NCBI GenBank assembly: GCA_024036415.1
Contig: JAMWET010005015.1
Location: 1-64,000 of the forward strand
Source of the DNA: Prochilodus magdalenae
Lineage: Eukaryota; Chordata; Actinopteri; Characiformes; Prochilodontidae
Direction: 5' to 3'
Length of the DNA stretch: 64,000 bases
In this document: in pieces, positions 45,085 through 56,400 of the stretch
Layout of the letters: each line of letters opens with the position of its first letter
Numbering within the stretch: position 1 is the stretch's first letter
Notes under the pieces: model-generated
The model's database searches: none
The model's input: only the letters and a program-made list of their open reading frames with translations
What the model was told of the DNA's origin: nothing
Translations under genes and position numbers: made by a program

Positions 45085-46152
45085 CACCATGAGTGCCTTC
45101 AAATAGGTTTTAAAGGTGCAATATGCAAATTATTAGCTTTAGTTTTTAGAACTAAAATGACAGTTTCGATCGTGTGTCAAAGATGTTTTTGTATTGTGCA
45201 GTAGATATATTTACTTAAGTTAGCATGCTAACCAGCTAGCCCCTTCAAATAGGTTTTAAAGGTGCAATATGCAAATTGTTAGTTTTAGTTTTTTGTTAAA
45301 AACAAGAACTAAAATGACAGTTTCGATCATGTCAAGGATGTCTTTGTATTGTGCAGTAGATATATCTACTCATGTTAGCATGCTAACCAGCTAGCCTCTT
45401 CAAATAGGTTTTAAAGGTGCGATATGCAATTTGTTAGTTTTACTTTTTTGTTTAAAACAAGAACTAAAATGACAGTTTCGATCGTGTGTCAAGGATGTCT
45501 TTGTATTGTGCAGTAGATATATCTACTCATGTTAGCATGCTAACCAGCTAGCCCCTTCAAATAAGTTTTAAAGGTGCAATATGCAAATTGTTAGTTTTAG
45601 TTTTTGTTTAAAACAAGAACTAAAATGACAGTTTCGATCGTGTGTCAAGGATGTCTTTGTATTATGCAGCAGATATATCTACTCAAGTTAGCATGCTAAC
45701 CAGCTAGCCCCTTCAAATAGGTTTTAAAGGTGCAATATGCAATTTGTTAGTTTTACTTTTTTGTTTAAAACAAGAACTAAAATGACAGTTTCGATCGTGT
45801 GTCAAGGATGTCTTTGTATTATGCAGCAGATATATCTACTCAAGTTAGCATGCTAACCAGCTAGTCCCTTCAAATAGGTTTTAAAGGTGCAATATGCAAA
45901 TTGTTAGTTTTAGTTTTTTGTTTAAAACAAGAACTAAAATGACAGTTTCGATCGTGTGTCAAGGATGTCTTTGTATTGTGCAGTAGATATATCTACTGAA
46001 GTTAGCATGCTAACCAGCTAGCCCCTTCAAATAGGTTTAAAAGGTGCAATATGCAAGTTGTTTTAGTTTTTTTTGTTTTTAGTCAAGGATATCTAGGTAT
46101 TGTGCAACAGATATATCTACTCAACTTAGCATGCTAACCAGCTAGCCCCTGT
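45085..46152. repeat. Tandem array, ~155 bp unit, 7 copies
   Basis: Each unit carries CTTCAAATAGGTTTTAAAGG, TGCAATATGCAAATTGTTAG, GACAGTTTCGATCGTGTGTC and AGTTAGCATGCTAACCAGCT. Unit starts fall near 45,085, 45,241, 45,396, 45,553, 45,711, 45,866 and 46,022. Four of seven units keep an exact octamer ATGCAAAT. Most contain the perfect palindrome GTTAGCATGCTAAC. It lies between the tetraspanin and kitlg. Confidence 0.93.
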
Positions 46153-47390
46153 TCTTTAGCGTAATACCACTTTGTACCTGAAGAAGTGTACAGAGGTAGC
46201 GCTGTAGGAGTGGAAGCAGTCAAACATGAGAGGATGAAGAAGTAGTGGTGCTGCTGCTCCGATGGCGTTATCAGTCATGTTGGAGGTGCTGCTCCCGGTT
46301 AGATCATTTAAAGTGCAGGTAGCCAATGAAAGGAGCAGGAAACACACCAAAGACGTAAGCTCTTAGTGGGTGACCGCTACCCCTGCTGCCACCCAGTCTC
46401 GGCTAGTAACCAGGTTTAGTAACGAACAAAAGGAGGTGGTATAAACAGAAGCAGAAGAATTCTTCATTTCTTTAAGACTGGCATGTAAACAGCTCCTAAT
46501 GCTAATACTGAGGAAGAGGGACTGTGTAAACATCAGGTTCCGGTATTATGTTGCCTCCTATTGTTTGGAGTATGAATGTGACAGGTCGTGTCAGCTTACA
46601 TACTGCACCTTTAAGCTAAAAGCTTAAAAAAAAAAATTCTGTGAGGGAGCTTTTAGAGGTGGACGTCCGGTTCCATTCACCACCACTGTGGACAATTCTA
46701 ACAGGGCAGGTTTCTCTGGAGCACAGCATTTCATAGCAAACCACTCAGAATGACTCGGAATGACTCTGATTTCCTATGAACCATTAAATGACGCAGATTT
46801 ATTGCACATGTGATGGAATTCCCCTTTAACCTCCTGCACGCTGTTCACGCCAGGCCCTGCATGCTGTTGCAGTAAAGTCCAGCTAGAGAGAGTAGAACCA
46901 TCATCAGAGGCAGAGACAGATCCACAAAGTGAGAATCAAATTATGGGATATGACTCATGTTGGTATGACATCTTTATCATGTGGCCTCGATTCTCATGCT
47001 CTCTGACTCGCCGCGTATTGTCATGAAAACAAGCAGGCCTTTCTCCTCCCGCCACAGATGTCTGTGGGATTGTTTCTGGACAGTTAAGTGTGTTTGTTAG
47101 CGACGGAGTTAATCGGATGTAGGCAGGGACAGTGGCTACCAGGCCGCTTCATTGACGCTCGCCCAGCAGCAGAGAGATCTAACCCCCTTTTGCCCTTTGC
47201 CTAATCGTGAGATACGCGCAATGGACGTACGGGTGTTTTGAGTGTGAGGTGATTTCGGGTTTATAGAAAAACGCTGAGCTTGTAAATGAACGGTGGGGGT
47301 GACGCTGTGACCTCTGAATCGAAATTTAAGGGGCCTGATAATCTGTCCGCACCCCGGTCCACATATGCCGCGAACCGAACCTGTTTCGAA
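46153..47390. other. Intergenic; one dispersed repeat, otherwise nothing recognised
   Basis: Includes a copy of the 'cattcagagtggttt' family at about 46,660-46,830 (CGTCCGGTTCCATTCACCAC; GGAATTCCCCTTTAACC). The rest shows no coding signal. Confidence 0.45.
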
Positions 47391-47394
47391 TTCA

Positions 47395-47645
47395 TCGCCT
47401 TTGTGATGTCACAACAAACTAACCTACATCCGCCTATTCAGCCTAAAGCAGTTTAGCTCCGCCCATTCCCGCTGAAGTTTCAAGAAAGGTTTCAGCTCTG
47501 ACTTTCTGAATGAGGCATTCATTGTCTTTGTGATGTCACAACAAACGAACCTACACCCACCCATTCAGCCTACAGCAGTTTAGCCCCTCCCACCCACAAG
47601 TTTCAAGAAAGGTTTCAGCTCTGACTTTCTGAATGAGGCACTATA
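47395..47645. repeat. Two direct copies of a ~127 bp segment
   Basis: TTTGTGATGTCACAACAAAC occurs at 47,399 and 47,527. Both copies continue through TTCAGCC...GCAGTTTAGC to AGCTCTGACTTTCTGAATGA. The second lacks GCTGA before the AGTTTCAAGAAAGG block. Confidence 0.85.
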
Positions 47646-47952
47646 CAGGGCAACCAATCAGAACGAAGCTCAGTATCAAAAGACACAGTAAAAAAAACAG
47701 CCTTGTTTACTCTATAGGATAGAAAGAGGGTGGAAAGTGGTGATGTAATAAATAATAGAAACTATGTTTAGTACATAAACCCATACAAAGTGGGCGGAGG
47801 AAAAATATGAGCTATGATAAAAATGAAGGATATGGGCCCTTTAATGCTCATTACTCAATACCTAATATAAACGATTGGCTACTATTAGTAACTACTATAA
47901 GGCTAATAAGTATGCTACGTGGTGTTGAGTCAGGAACCGTGCCCAAGCTCTA

Positions 47953-48228
47953 AGGCTGGCTTTACATGGTGAAACTTTCATGCTACTAGTTGCATGCTGG
48001 AAGTTGCATGCAACATCGTTTCTGTGCAACCGAACAATTTACGAGAAGCAGTTCTGGTTAGCTGTCGCAGCCGTCTGAAACAGCTAACCAGAACTACTTC
48101 TCGTAAATTGTTCAATTGTGCTTCAAATGAGTTGCAGGACACTTTACATGCAACCCAAGTGCAATTCAGTTTCACCCAGGTTTCAAGCTACCAGAGCTGC
48201 ACAGCAGTTTCACAGTTTAAAGCCAGCC
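47953..48228. mobile_element. Foldback MITE, ~276 bp, TA-flanked
   Basis: The outer ends AGGCTGGCTTTACATGGTGA / CACAGTTTAAAGCCAGCC are inverted. The inner arms 48,032-48,065 and 48,080-48,113 are complementary over 34 bases with one mismatch. TA lies at 47,951-47,952 and 48,229-48,230. Single-stranded DNA or RNA from it would form a long hairpin. Confidence 0.75.
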
Positions 48229-48236
48229 TACCCTGC

Positions 48237-49086
48237 AACCTAACACATGAGATCCAACACGACAAGACAACACGGCCTGAGTGTAATACCTTTTACCGCC
48301 TCCCCATCCCAGACACAACAACACAGCCATCACTCAAACCAGCAACAGTCCATCAGGCCTGCCATCCTGGAAATCCTGCATAAAGCTCAATGAATGAGCT
48401 GAAATCCCCCCAGCAGATCTCGAAGCAGCCGTCCAGCGGGCCCAACCGCACATACCTCAGGACAAGCACGCTCTCTGTTCTGCAGCCCTGTTTTGCTGCA
48501 ACGCGAAGTGAGCCCCGAGCCACCATGCTCATGCGGGGCGGCGCCGCACACAAAAAAGCCATTTATCCCGCGAGCCGTGGCCTGCAGCTCCAGCGGCTGG
48601 CCTCAAAGGGACGGACCTGCCGCGGGCATCGCAGCGGACGTGCCTCCTCCACCAGCAGCGCCTTCAAAAAGACCCGCGCTTCCTGTCCCCGATAAGCTGC
48701 TGGCTCACCAAAGCGTTCCAGCCAGGCTGAACCAGCCTGTTTTCAAAGATGCCATCCTGTGTGTGCATGCTTCAGAAACACAGGATCGTTTATCATTCGC
48801 TGGACGGTCAGTGTGGGGGGCTCGGGATGGTAGGATGCGAGCAAGGGAGGTTATTCACTGGGTGACTTGTGCTTCTGTTTTAGCTCAGACGGGAATCGCA
48901 GTGTGTGTGGTTGCATCATCCGAGAAAGTTGTCGTTTGGTAAGAGCAGTGGGTCCCGTGCGTCCGCCTGAGCTGAGGTCCTGGCTCTGCTGAAAAGAGAG
49001 TCCCTTCATTATGCACTTCAGACATCCAAGCTAGAGGCCGCCGACAAACGCTTCAGCTCCGTTCCTCTCCCCGCAGGTGTGCTGGA
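48237..49086. other. Downstream flank or 3' UTR of kitlg; GC-rich patch
   Basis: 48,480-48,690 is markedly GC- and CpG-rich (ATGCGGGGCGGCGCCGCACA) compared with its surroundings. No protein family was recognised on either strand. It may be part of a long kitlg 3' UTR. Confidence 0.3.
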
Positions 49087-50374
49087 TTAAACTGCTGTGT
49101 CTTCCAACCCCAGAGTATCCTGCTGCGCCCTGAGGGGAAGCAACCGGAATCAAAAGGGAGGCATCTGTCAGGTCTTGCTTACAACACAGAAAACAAACAC
49201 ATGGTCTGTTGTTACTGAAAGCATTCGCTCCTGTGGTGAAGACAGCATACCTGCACTGTTTGTTTAGGGACACGGATTCGAGGTCAACGTGTACAGCTCC
49301 GCTACCGTCCTCTGGGTCACTTTGTGTTTCTGGGCCGTCAGCTCCGGGAAATCTGCACGTGCCTGCTTCTCGCCTCCGCCCTGCACAGCACGCTCTCCGG
49401 CGAAGCACCTACAGGAACGAGAAGACCGCCGATGAATACGGAGCGTGTGAAACTCCCGACTTTAGCCAGCACAAAATACTGATAGCCCAGAGAGGAACGC
49501 TTAACTGTTCTGAGAATGAGTGCCAGCGTGGCAATACAGGGGATGACGAGTAAAGCCAGGAGGCCCGGAATGGCTCTGTCAATCACATGCTTCTGGCTAC
49601 CCTGTCCTGACAAGACACAACAGCATACCACCCAATTAGTCACTGTGAAGTCATGTATAGGCATGAGGTACAATATGCAAACATAACCCTGATGGCTTTC
49701 GCATTGTATCATTATCACTCAAGCCACCATTTATACCTGGGCGTGTGTGCCATTATGTTGGCTTGGTGTACTCTGCGAATGACTCCAGAACAGTATGTGT
49801 ATGTGTACATACAGGACTCACCTGGTGTGATGGGCGGGGCTGTAGGGCAAGGGGGAGGGGTACAGTGAAACTGGTGAGGCGCTGAGTTGAACGTCACGAG
49901 GACTTCTTTAACGTGGTCAAAATAGCGTCTGGTGGACCATCTCACGCTCCGGTAATGGCACTTGAAGGCCTGCATGGTTGCTTCCTGGGGAAAGAGACCC
50001 AGAAGCTCATTAAAGTCAGGTGTCTTGTGAATTAAACAACAGGCTGCACAGCATAATCACCAGAATCTGAAATGAACCACATGCATGTCAAAGAGCAGTG
50101 GCTGTATATATACGGAATTCCCAGACAACATATAGGACAACTCTAAGACTATATACATATATATCGTCGCTGTCCAAAGAAAAACAAGTATCGCCAAAAT
50201 GGCAACTTTACAGGAGAGGCCAAAAACCTCACTTAACTTTAATGTAAGTCAATGGAACCAGACATTTTTCTAAACAGTTTTGGGCCATTTCTGTTGGTCC
50301 ATTCATCATGAAATTCTCACTCAGTGTAAACAGCAGCTGGTGTGTCCAAATGATGTATAAAAGTAAAAATGCGA

Positions 50375-50462
<88 letters not shown>

Positions 50463-53400
50463 GAATAGCCTATAGTTGTCCTATACTTGGTCTGTGAGAC
50501 TTTTCATTCCCAGCTGGGGTGTCCAGGGTCCTTTTAGTGAGGGGTCTGCATGTTCTTCCTGTGTCTGTGTGGGTTTCCTCTTACAGTCCAAAGACACGCA
50601 GTCAGGTGAAGTGGACATGGTAAATTGATTTAGGTGGGAGTGTGAATGTGTGTGTGTGTGTGTGCCCTGTGATCAACTGGCGGCTGTTTCAGGGTGTTTC
50701 GCGTCCTCCGCCCAAGGATCACTGGGATCAGCTCCTCCTACCCAGCACCTCCCGTGACCCAGGAGGATAAGGCAGCTTAGAAGACGAATGAATGAATGAA
50801 TGAATAAACGAATGTCTGAACGAACGAACGAACTATATATATATATATATAAGATAAGATAGGATAATTCTTTATTGATCCCCCAGTGGGGAAATTTACA
50901 ATGCCACAGCAGCACAGAGGAAAGATCAGAAGTGTCAGGAAACATACAAATAATAAATAAGAGCTATATATACAATAATTACAGAAAATATAAATAGTAG
51001 AAATAGAAATAGATTCCTGAGTTTTATTGAACATAGTAGAAATGGAAATTGACTACTGAGTTTTTATTGCACATAGTCTAAATGGACTATTGTAGAAGCA
51101 GATTACTGTAGAAATAGACTACGGAGGACAGCGGATGTTATACAGTCTGACGGTCGGAAGGAAGGATCTGCTTTATCTCTCCTTTACACACCGCGGGTGC
51201 AGCAGCCGGGCACTGAAGGAGCTGCCCAATGCTTTCACAGAGTGGTACACGGGGTGGGAGCTGCTGTAACTGGCTGCCACTCGAGCGGCGCCGGACGATA
51301 TATATATACACATACAACCATGTATATAGCAGTAATAGGATTTTCTCACTTACATATTAACGTACACATTCAATCAAGGTGGGAAATAGGGGACAATGGG
51401 GTTGGGGACCCTCCTTATTAACCTCCTAGATCTTAAACATCTCAAAATTAAAATTCTGGGTGTCAAAATAGCTCAAATAAAACTCACAATAAGTTTATAC
51501 TAGTTAAATAAACGTAATGTTATGATGTTATGCTGTTCATTGTTTGACCTGCTTCACTCATAATGATTAAGCTTCTGGTATTCTTAACTAAACAGAGCTG
51601 CAGTGCAGGTCTGCCTCGGGGGGGCGCTGTAGCAAACTGGTTCAGCCAGCTGGTTCTTTATGGTCTATGCCACAGCGTATTAGTAAATCTGAAATCTTGC
51701 CAAAATACTTTGGTGGACAGTGTGGATTGTTACTCATTTCTGAAACTGAAGACAGAAGAGGAGATGATGAGTAAGATCTGTGGAGGACCAACCAAACTAG
51801 GAAGAAGCATTTCCAGAAGGAGAACTGTTATACCAAACATTACGTTGCCACTGAAGCATCAGCACTACTATGGTGAGTGGGTTAGGATCTAGCCAACATG
51901 GGAACCCCCCACCCACACACAAATACCAGAGGGTATTCAGCACACAGCCAGTTTCTTTAGTGTAAGATGAAAATTGCATGGGGGTTGTGTGCGTTGCATG
52001 TATGACGTTGGTGCATGTGTGATGTTGGTGCATGTGTGATGTTGGTGCATGTGTGATGTTGGTGCATGTGTGATGTTGGTGCATGTGTGATGTTGATGCA
52101 TGTGTGATGTTGGTGCATGTGTGATGTTGATGCATGTGTGATGTTGGTGCATGTGTGATGTTGATGCATGTGTGATGTTGAATGTGTGATGTTGATGTAT
52201 GTGTGATGTTAGTGCATGTGTGTTGTTGATGCATGTGTGATGTTGAATGTGTGATGTTGAATGTGTGATGTTGATGTATGTGTGATGTTAGTGCATGTGT
52301 GATGTTAATGCATGTGTGACATTGGTGCATGTGTGATGTTGAATGTGTGATGTTGGTGCATGTGTGTTGTTGGTGCATTTGTGATGTTAGTGCAGGTGTG
52401 ACATTGGTGCATATGTGACGTTGATGCATGTGTGATGTTGGTGCATGTGGGATGTTGATGCATGTGTGACGTTAGTGCAGGTGTGATGTTGGTGCATGTG
52501 TGATGTTAGTGCAGGTGTGACATTGGGGCATGTGTGATGATGCATGTGTGATGTTGGTGTATGTGTGTTGTTGATGCATGTGTGATGTTAGTGCAGGTGT
52601 GACATGTTTGATGATGCATGTGTGATGCTGGTGCATGTGTGACATTGGTGCATGTGTGATGTTGATGCATGTGTGTTGTTGATGCATGTGTGATGTTGGT
52701 GCATGTGTGTTGTTGATGCATGTGTGATGTTGGTGCATGTGTGACGTTGGTGCATGTGTGTTGTTGATTCATGTGTGAAGCTGATGCATGTGTGATGTTG
52801 GTGCATGTGTGGTGTTGGTGCATGTGTGTTGTTGGTGCATGTGTGATGTTGGTTTTCCACAATTAAGTACTGAATAAACTAGAGATGTGCGCTTCCTGAA
52901 GCAAATGCAGAGTGACTGCACAGCGTAACCTAGTTGCTAGCCAACTTGCTAAGGTGTTACTAATAATGAATTGGTGTCTATGTGAGGAACGAAGGATAAG
53001 TGACCGACTCATAGAGGTGTATGTCTGTGGATTAGGGATTGGGGATCTGCCCTGAACAGCTTGGTGGCTTTTGGGTAAAGGAACCAAAAAATGGGGTTTG
53101 AAATGGGGGTGACAATGAATGGCACTCTATAGTAGAAATGATGGATGGAAAAAACAAACAGATAAGTATGTGACAAATCGACACTGACTTTGTGCTCGGG
53201 GGTCTGCCATGAGAAAGTGTATGTGAAATGTCTGTCATTTGATCAGAAGTACAGTAGTCGTGCTTTTCCACCCCATTCGTTCAAAAAATATGTGTATATA
53301 AGTTGGATCAAAAAGCGGTATACAAGCACATAACTCCCTATCAAACCCTAGCTTTTGGAACTGGACCGGTGTTGATATTATGAAAACCACAGGACTAGTT

Positions 53401-56400
53401 GGAAGACAAACAAAAAAGAAGAAAATATCATAATAGTCACTAATATCACTAATAACTAACAGCCATTAGAAAAGGTCATATCAGAGCACAGGACAGTCCA
53501 CAGTTAGCCCCTTTCCAACCAAAGCACCCTGATTCATGAACTGGTTTCGTTCAGGCTTCCAAGAACCTGGGTGCTATTCAGGGAACCGGTCTACGTAGTA
53601 GTACCACTGGCACCAGTAATTACTGAAACCAAGGAACGTCAAAAGATATGACATCACCGTCAATAGAGGGCGCTGCACAGTGGTAGTGAACAGCAGGACC
53701 AAGATGGCGGAGTGTGAGCAACTACTGGAGATAAGAAGCCGCAGGACAGGTTCTTCAGCAGGCCACTGGGTCGCCATTGTTGCCTTCTCTGTCCTTTACA
53801 ACAGACACGCCCACAGATGCCGCCACGGTTGGTGCTGAAGAACCTACTATTCCAGTTGGTTTATTTTTGGTAAAATTGGACCGAATGGTTCAAAGGTAGG
53901 TGCACAAACGTTGGTGGAAAAGGGCTAAGTGGACGTTCTACAGGAGGTAAGACGTGGGAAGTGCTAAGTGTACGTTACCAGCTCTTCGTTGTCGACGGTG
54001 AAGCGAAGGCCTTGCAGCATGGTGATAAATATGGTGATGTTTTCTCTGTTGGAAGAGAGGTTGCCAAACTTGAGAGCTAAGGCCTTTAAGCTGATCTCCA
54101 CCGGGTATAGGTTCAGAAGAAGCCAGCATGTGCCTCCCTGAAACAGCACGAGAGGAAAAACATGGAAGGAAACCCAAGGAGCATCATAGAGAGCAATTCT
54201 GTGGTGGCACTGGCACGAAGCTAAGACAGTATCTGATGGTCAGCACAACACCGGCATTGTTACAGCTTTCTGGCCCAGCAAACAAGTCTGTGATCATAAC
54301 TGCAAGCAAAGATTGTGGGTAGCATCTTCACACACCGTACTTCGGATGTCAGTGTAGCGGTCAGCGTTAACTCACCACATCTTTGGAAATGTAGCGAACG
54401 GGAATTCTGTAATCCTTCGGGAGATTCTCTCTCTGTCAAATGGAGATGGAAAATGGAGACAGATGTAAAATAAGTCCCACCCTTTAATCTCCTTACGCTC
54501 TTTATGCTGACGGGAGGAAAGCCAGAACTTACCAGCGTGTCTAAAGAGGCCACGTCATCTGTCAGAGGGCTCCCGAACACACCAGAACAGGTCACGAGGC
54601 CAGAAAACAGCAGGACTAACACACATGCGCTTCCACCGATCTGCGGAAATGTGAAGGGATGGTTGGTATTGCCGGCTGAGGTCCATTCACAATGGCTGGG
54701 CGACTTTATGTGCAGAACATAGTCATAAATCAGGTTTACATGAACATCATTTACATGATCATCATTTACAACCTCGTTTATCCCGTGGAATGAAAACAGG
54801 CTGATGTGGTTGCTGCGCCTTCAATGGAAAACTGTCATCGTCATAGCTGAATAAGAAGAGTTCAGTACATAGAACTGACATGTACCTTCAACACTGCTGG
54901 TCATATAGGTGCTGAAACATGTATCTTCATTTCTGTGGATATTTACTTTTATGCATTATTTGAACGCAGCAGCTGCTCTTTACACTGTGTGAGAATTTCA
55001 TGATGAAGGGACCAACAGAAATGACCTGAAAGTGTTTGGAGAGAGGGTTACACTACTATAGCGCCTTTACATACCCAAGGACGCTTTACAATCTCAAACA
55101 AACAAACAAACAAAAACATGAAGAATGAAAATGTTCAGAGAAAAGATAAGTTGTTAAGTGAGGTGTGAAGACGGAAAGAGAGGGTGAGGTGCGTATAGAT
55201 AAAGGTAGGGAGTTCCAGAGTGTGGGGGCACCAACACTACTTGACCTGCCACCCATAGAGGAAAGCCTGAACCTAGGAATAGCCAGGAGACCAGAAGAGT
55301 CAGAGGACCTCAGCTTACGTGATGGAGCATAAGGATGTAGGGGGTCTGACAGATAGGTACTGCTGCGCTCCCTTCACTGGCTTCCTGTTGCGGCCCGGAT
55401 CAGATTTAAAACTCTGATACTCGCCTACAAAGCCAAGAGTGGACCAGCACCACTCTACCTTATGGCAATGGTGAAGAGTCGTCTGTACCTCGAGCCCTTC
55501 GAGCTTCAAGTACAGCTTGACTCGAACCGCCATCCCGGAGGACTCATGGAGGACAAGCGTCCAGACTCTTCTCTGTCCTGGTTGGCTGAGTGAGCACTGG
55601 TAGAGGTGTAAGTTGTGTGTATGTACGTGTGTTGTGTTGCACTTATATTCATAATGACCTTTCTTCTCTATAGGTATGAGTGCTGGGCGGAGGTTGCCAG
55701 GTAGTGCACTTTTTGCTGTATATATATCTGTGTATTGATCTCTCTAGGTATTAGCGCTGGCCCCCTGTTTGGGCAGTGTCTGAGCTCATTGTGAGTTTTA
55801 GGCTCTACACTTCCTGCACTAGCTGGAATATTATCCAACGGAGCACTAAGCATGGTTGTAAGTCGCTCTGGATAAGAGCGTCTGCTAATGCCTTAAAGGT
55901 AAATGTAAATGTAAAGCTACACAAACTGACAGTGGGTATTAAACTGGGTGGGTAGCTTTGACATTGTGAGACATGCTAATACAATTAAACTGCCATTTCA
56001 GGTGGAACGGTACATTCCCGAAAAACAGACAGGAAGCACAACGTCAGCTCCCACATCTTTAACAGGATAGGTGCAGTCTTACAGATGGTTCTCCAAAGTT
56101 AAGTATATTCAATGGTTCTACACAGAACCAGGAGCACTTATATTGAAACGGTTCTGTGTGTTAAAATTGTTCAGACTGAGGCAGAAAGTGTGGTATCCCA
56201 AACAGTGTTTTACTGTTACTTGTCAAGTAATGTGTGCATGTAACATTAGAACCGACCCTTCAAAAAGGTTCTCCAAGAACCGTATCATCGCTGACCAATG
56301 GGCTAAACTAGTACCTCCAAAACGGCAACTTTACAGAAGAGGACAAAAAGCTGGTTGAACTTTAATGTACGTCAGTGGAACCGAACATTTTACCAAGCCA

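Noticed and set aside
49338..49718. Reading exon 6 of kitlg straight through to a stop near 49,338
   Set aside because: The read-through tail shows no family character. Splicing at GTTAAG gives a phase-matched tail with a terminal valine and the expected total length. Kept as the alternative to test.
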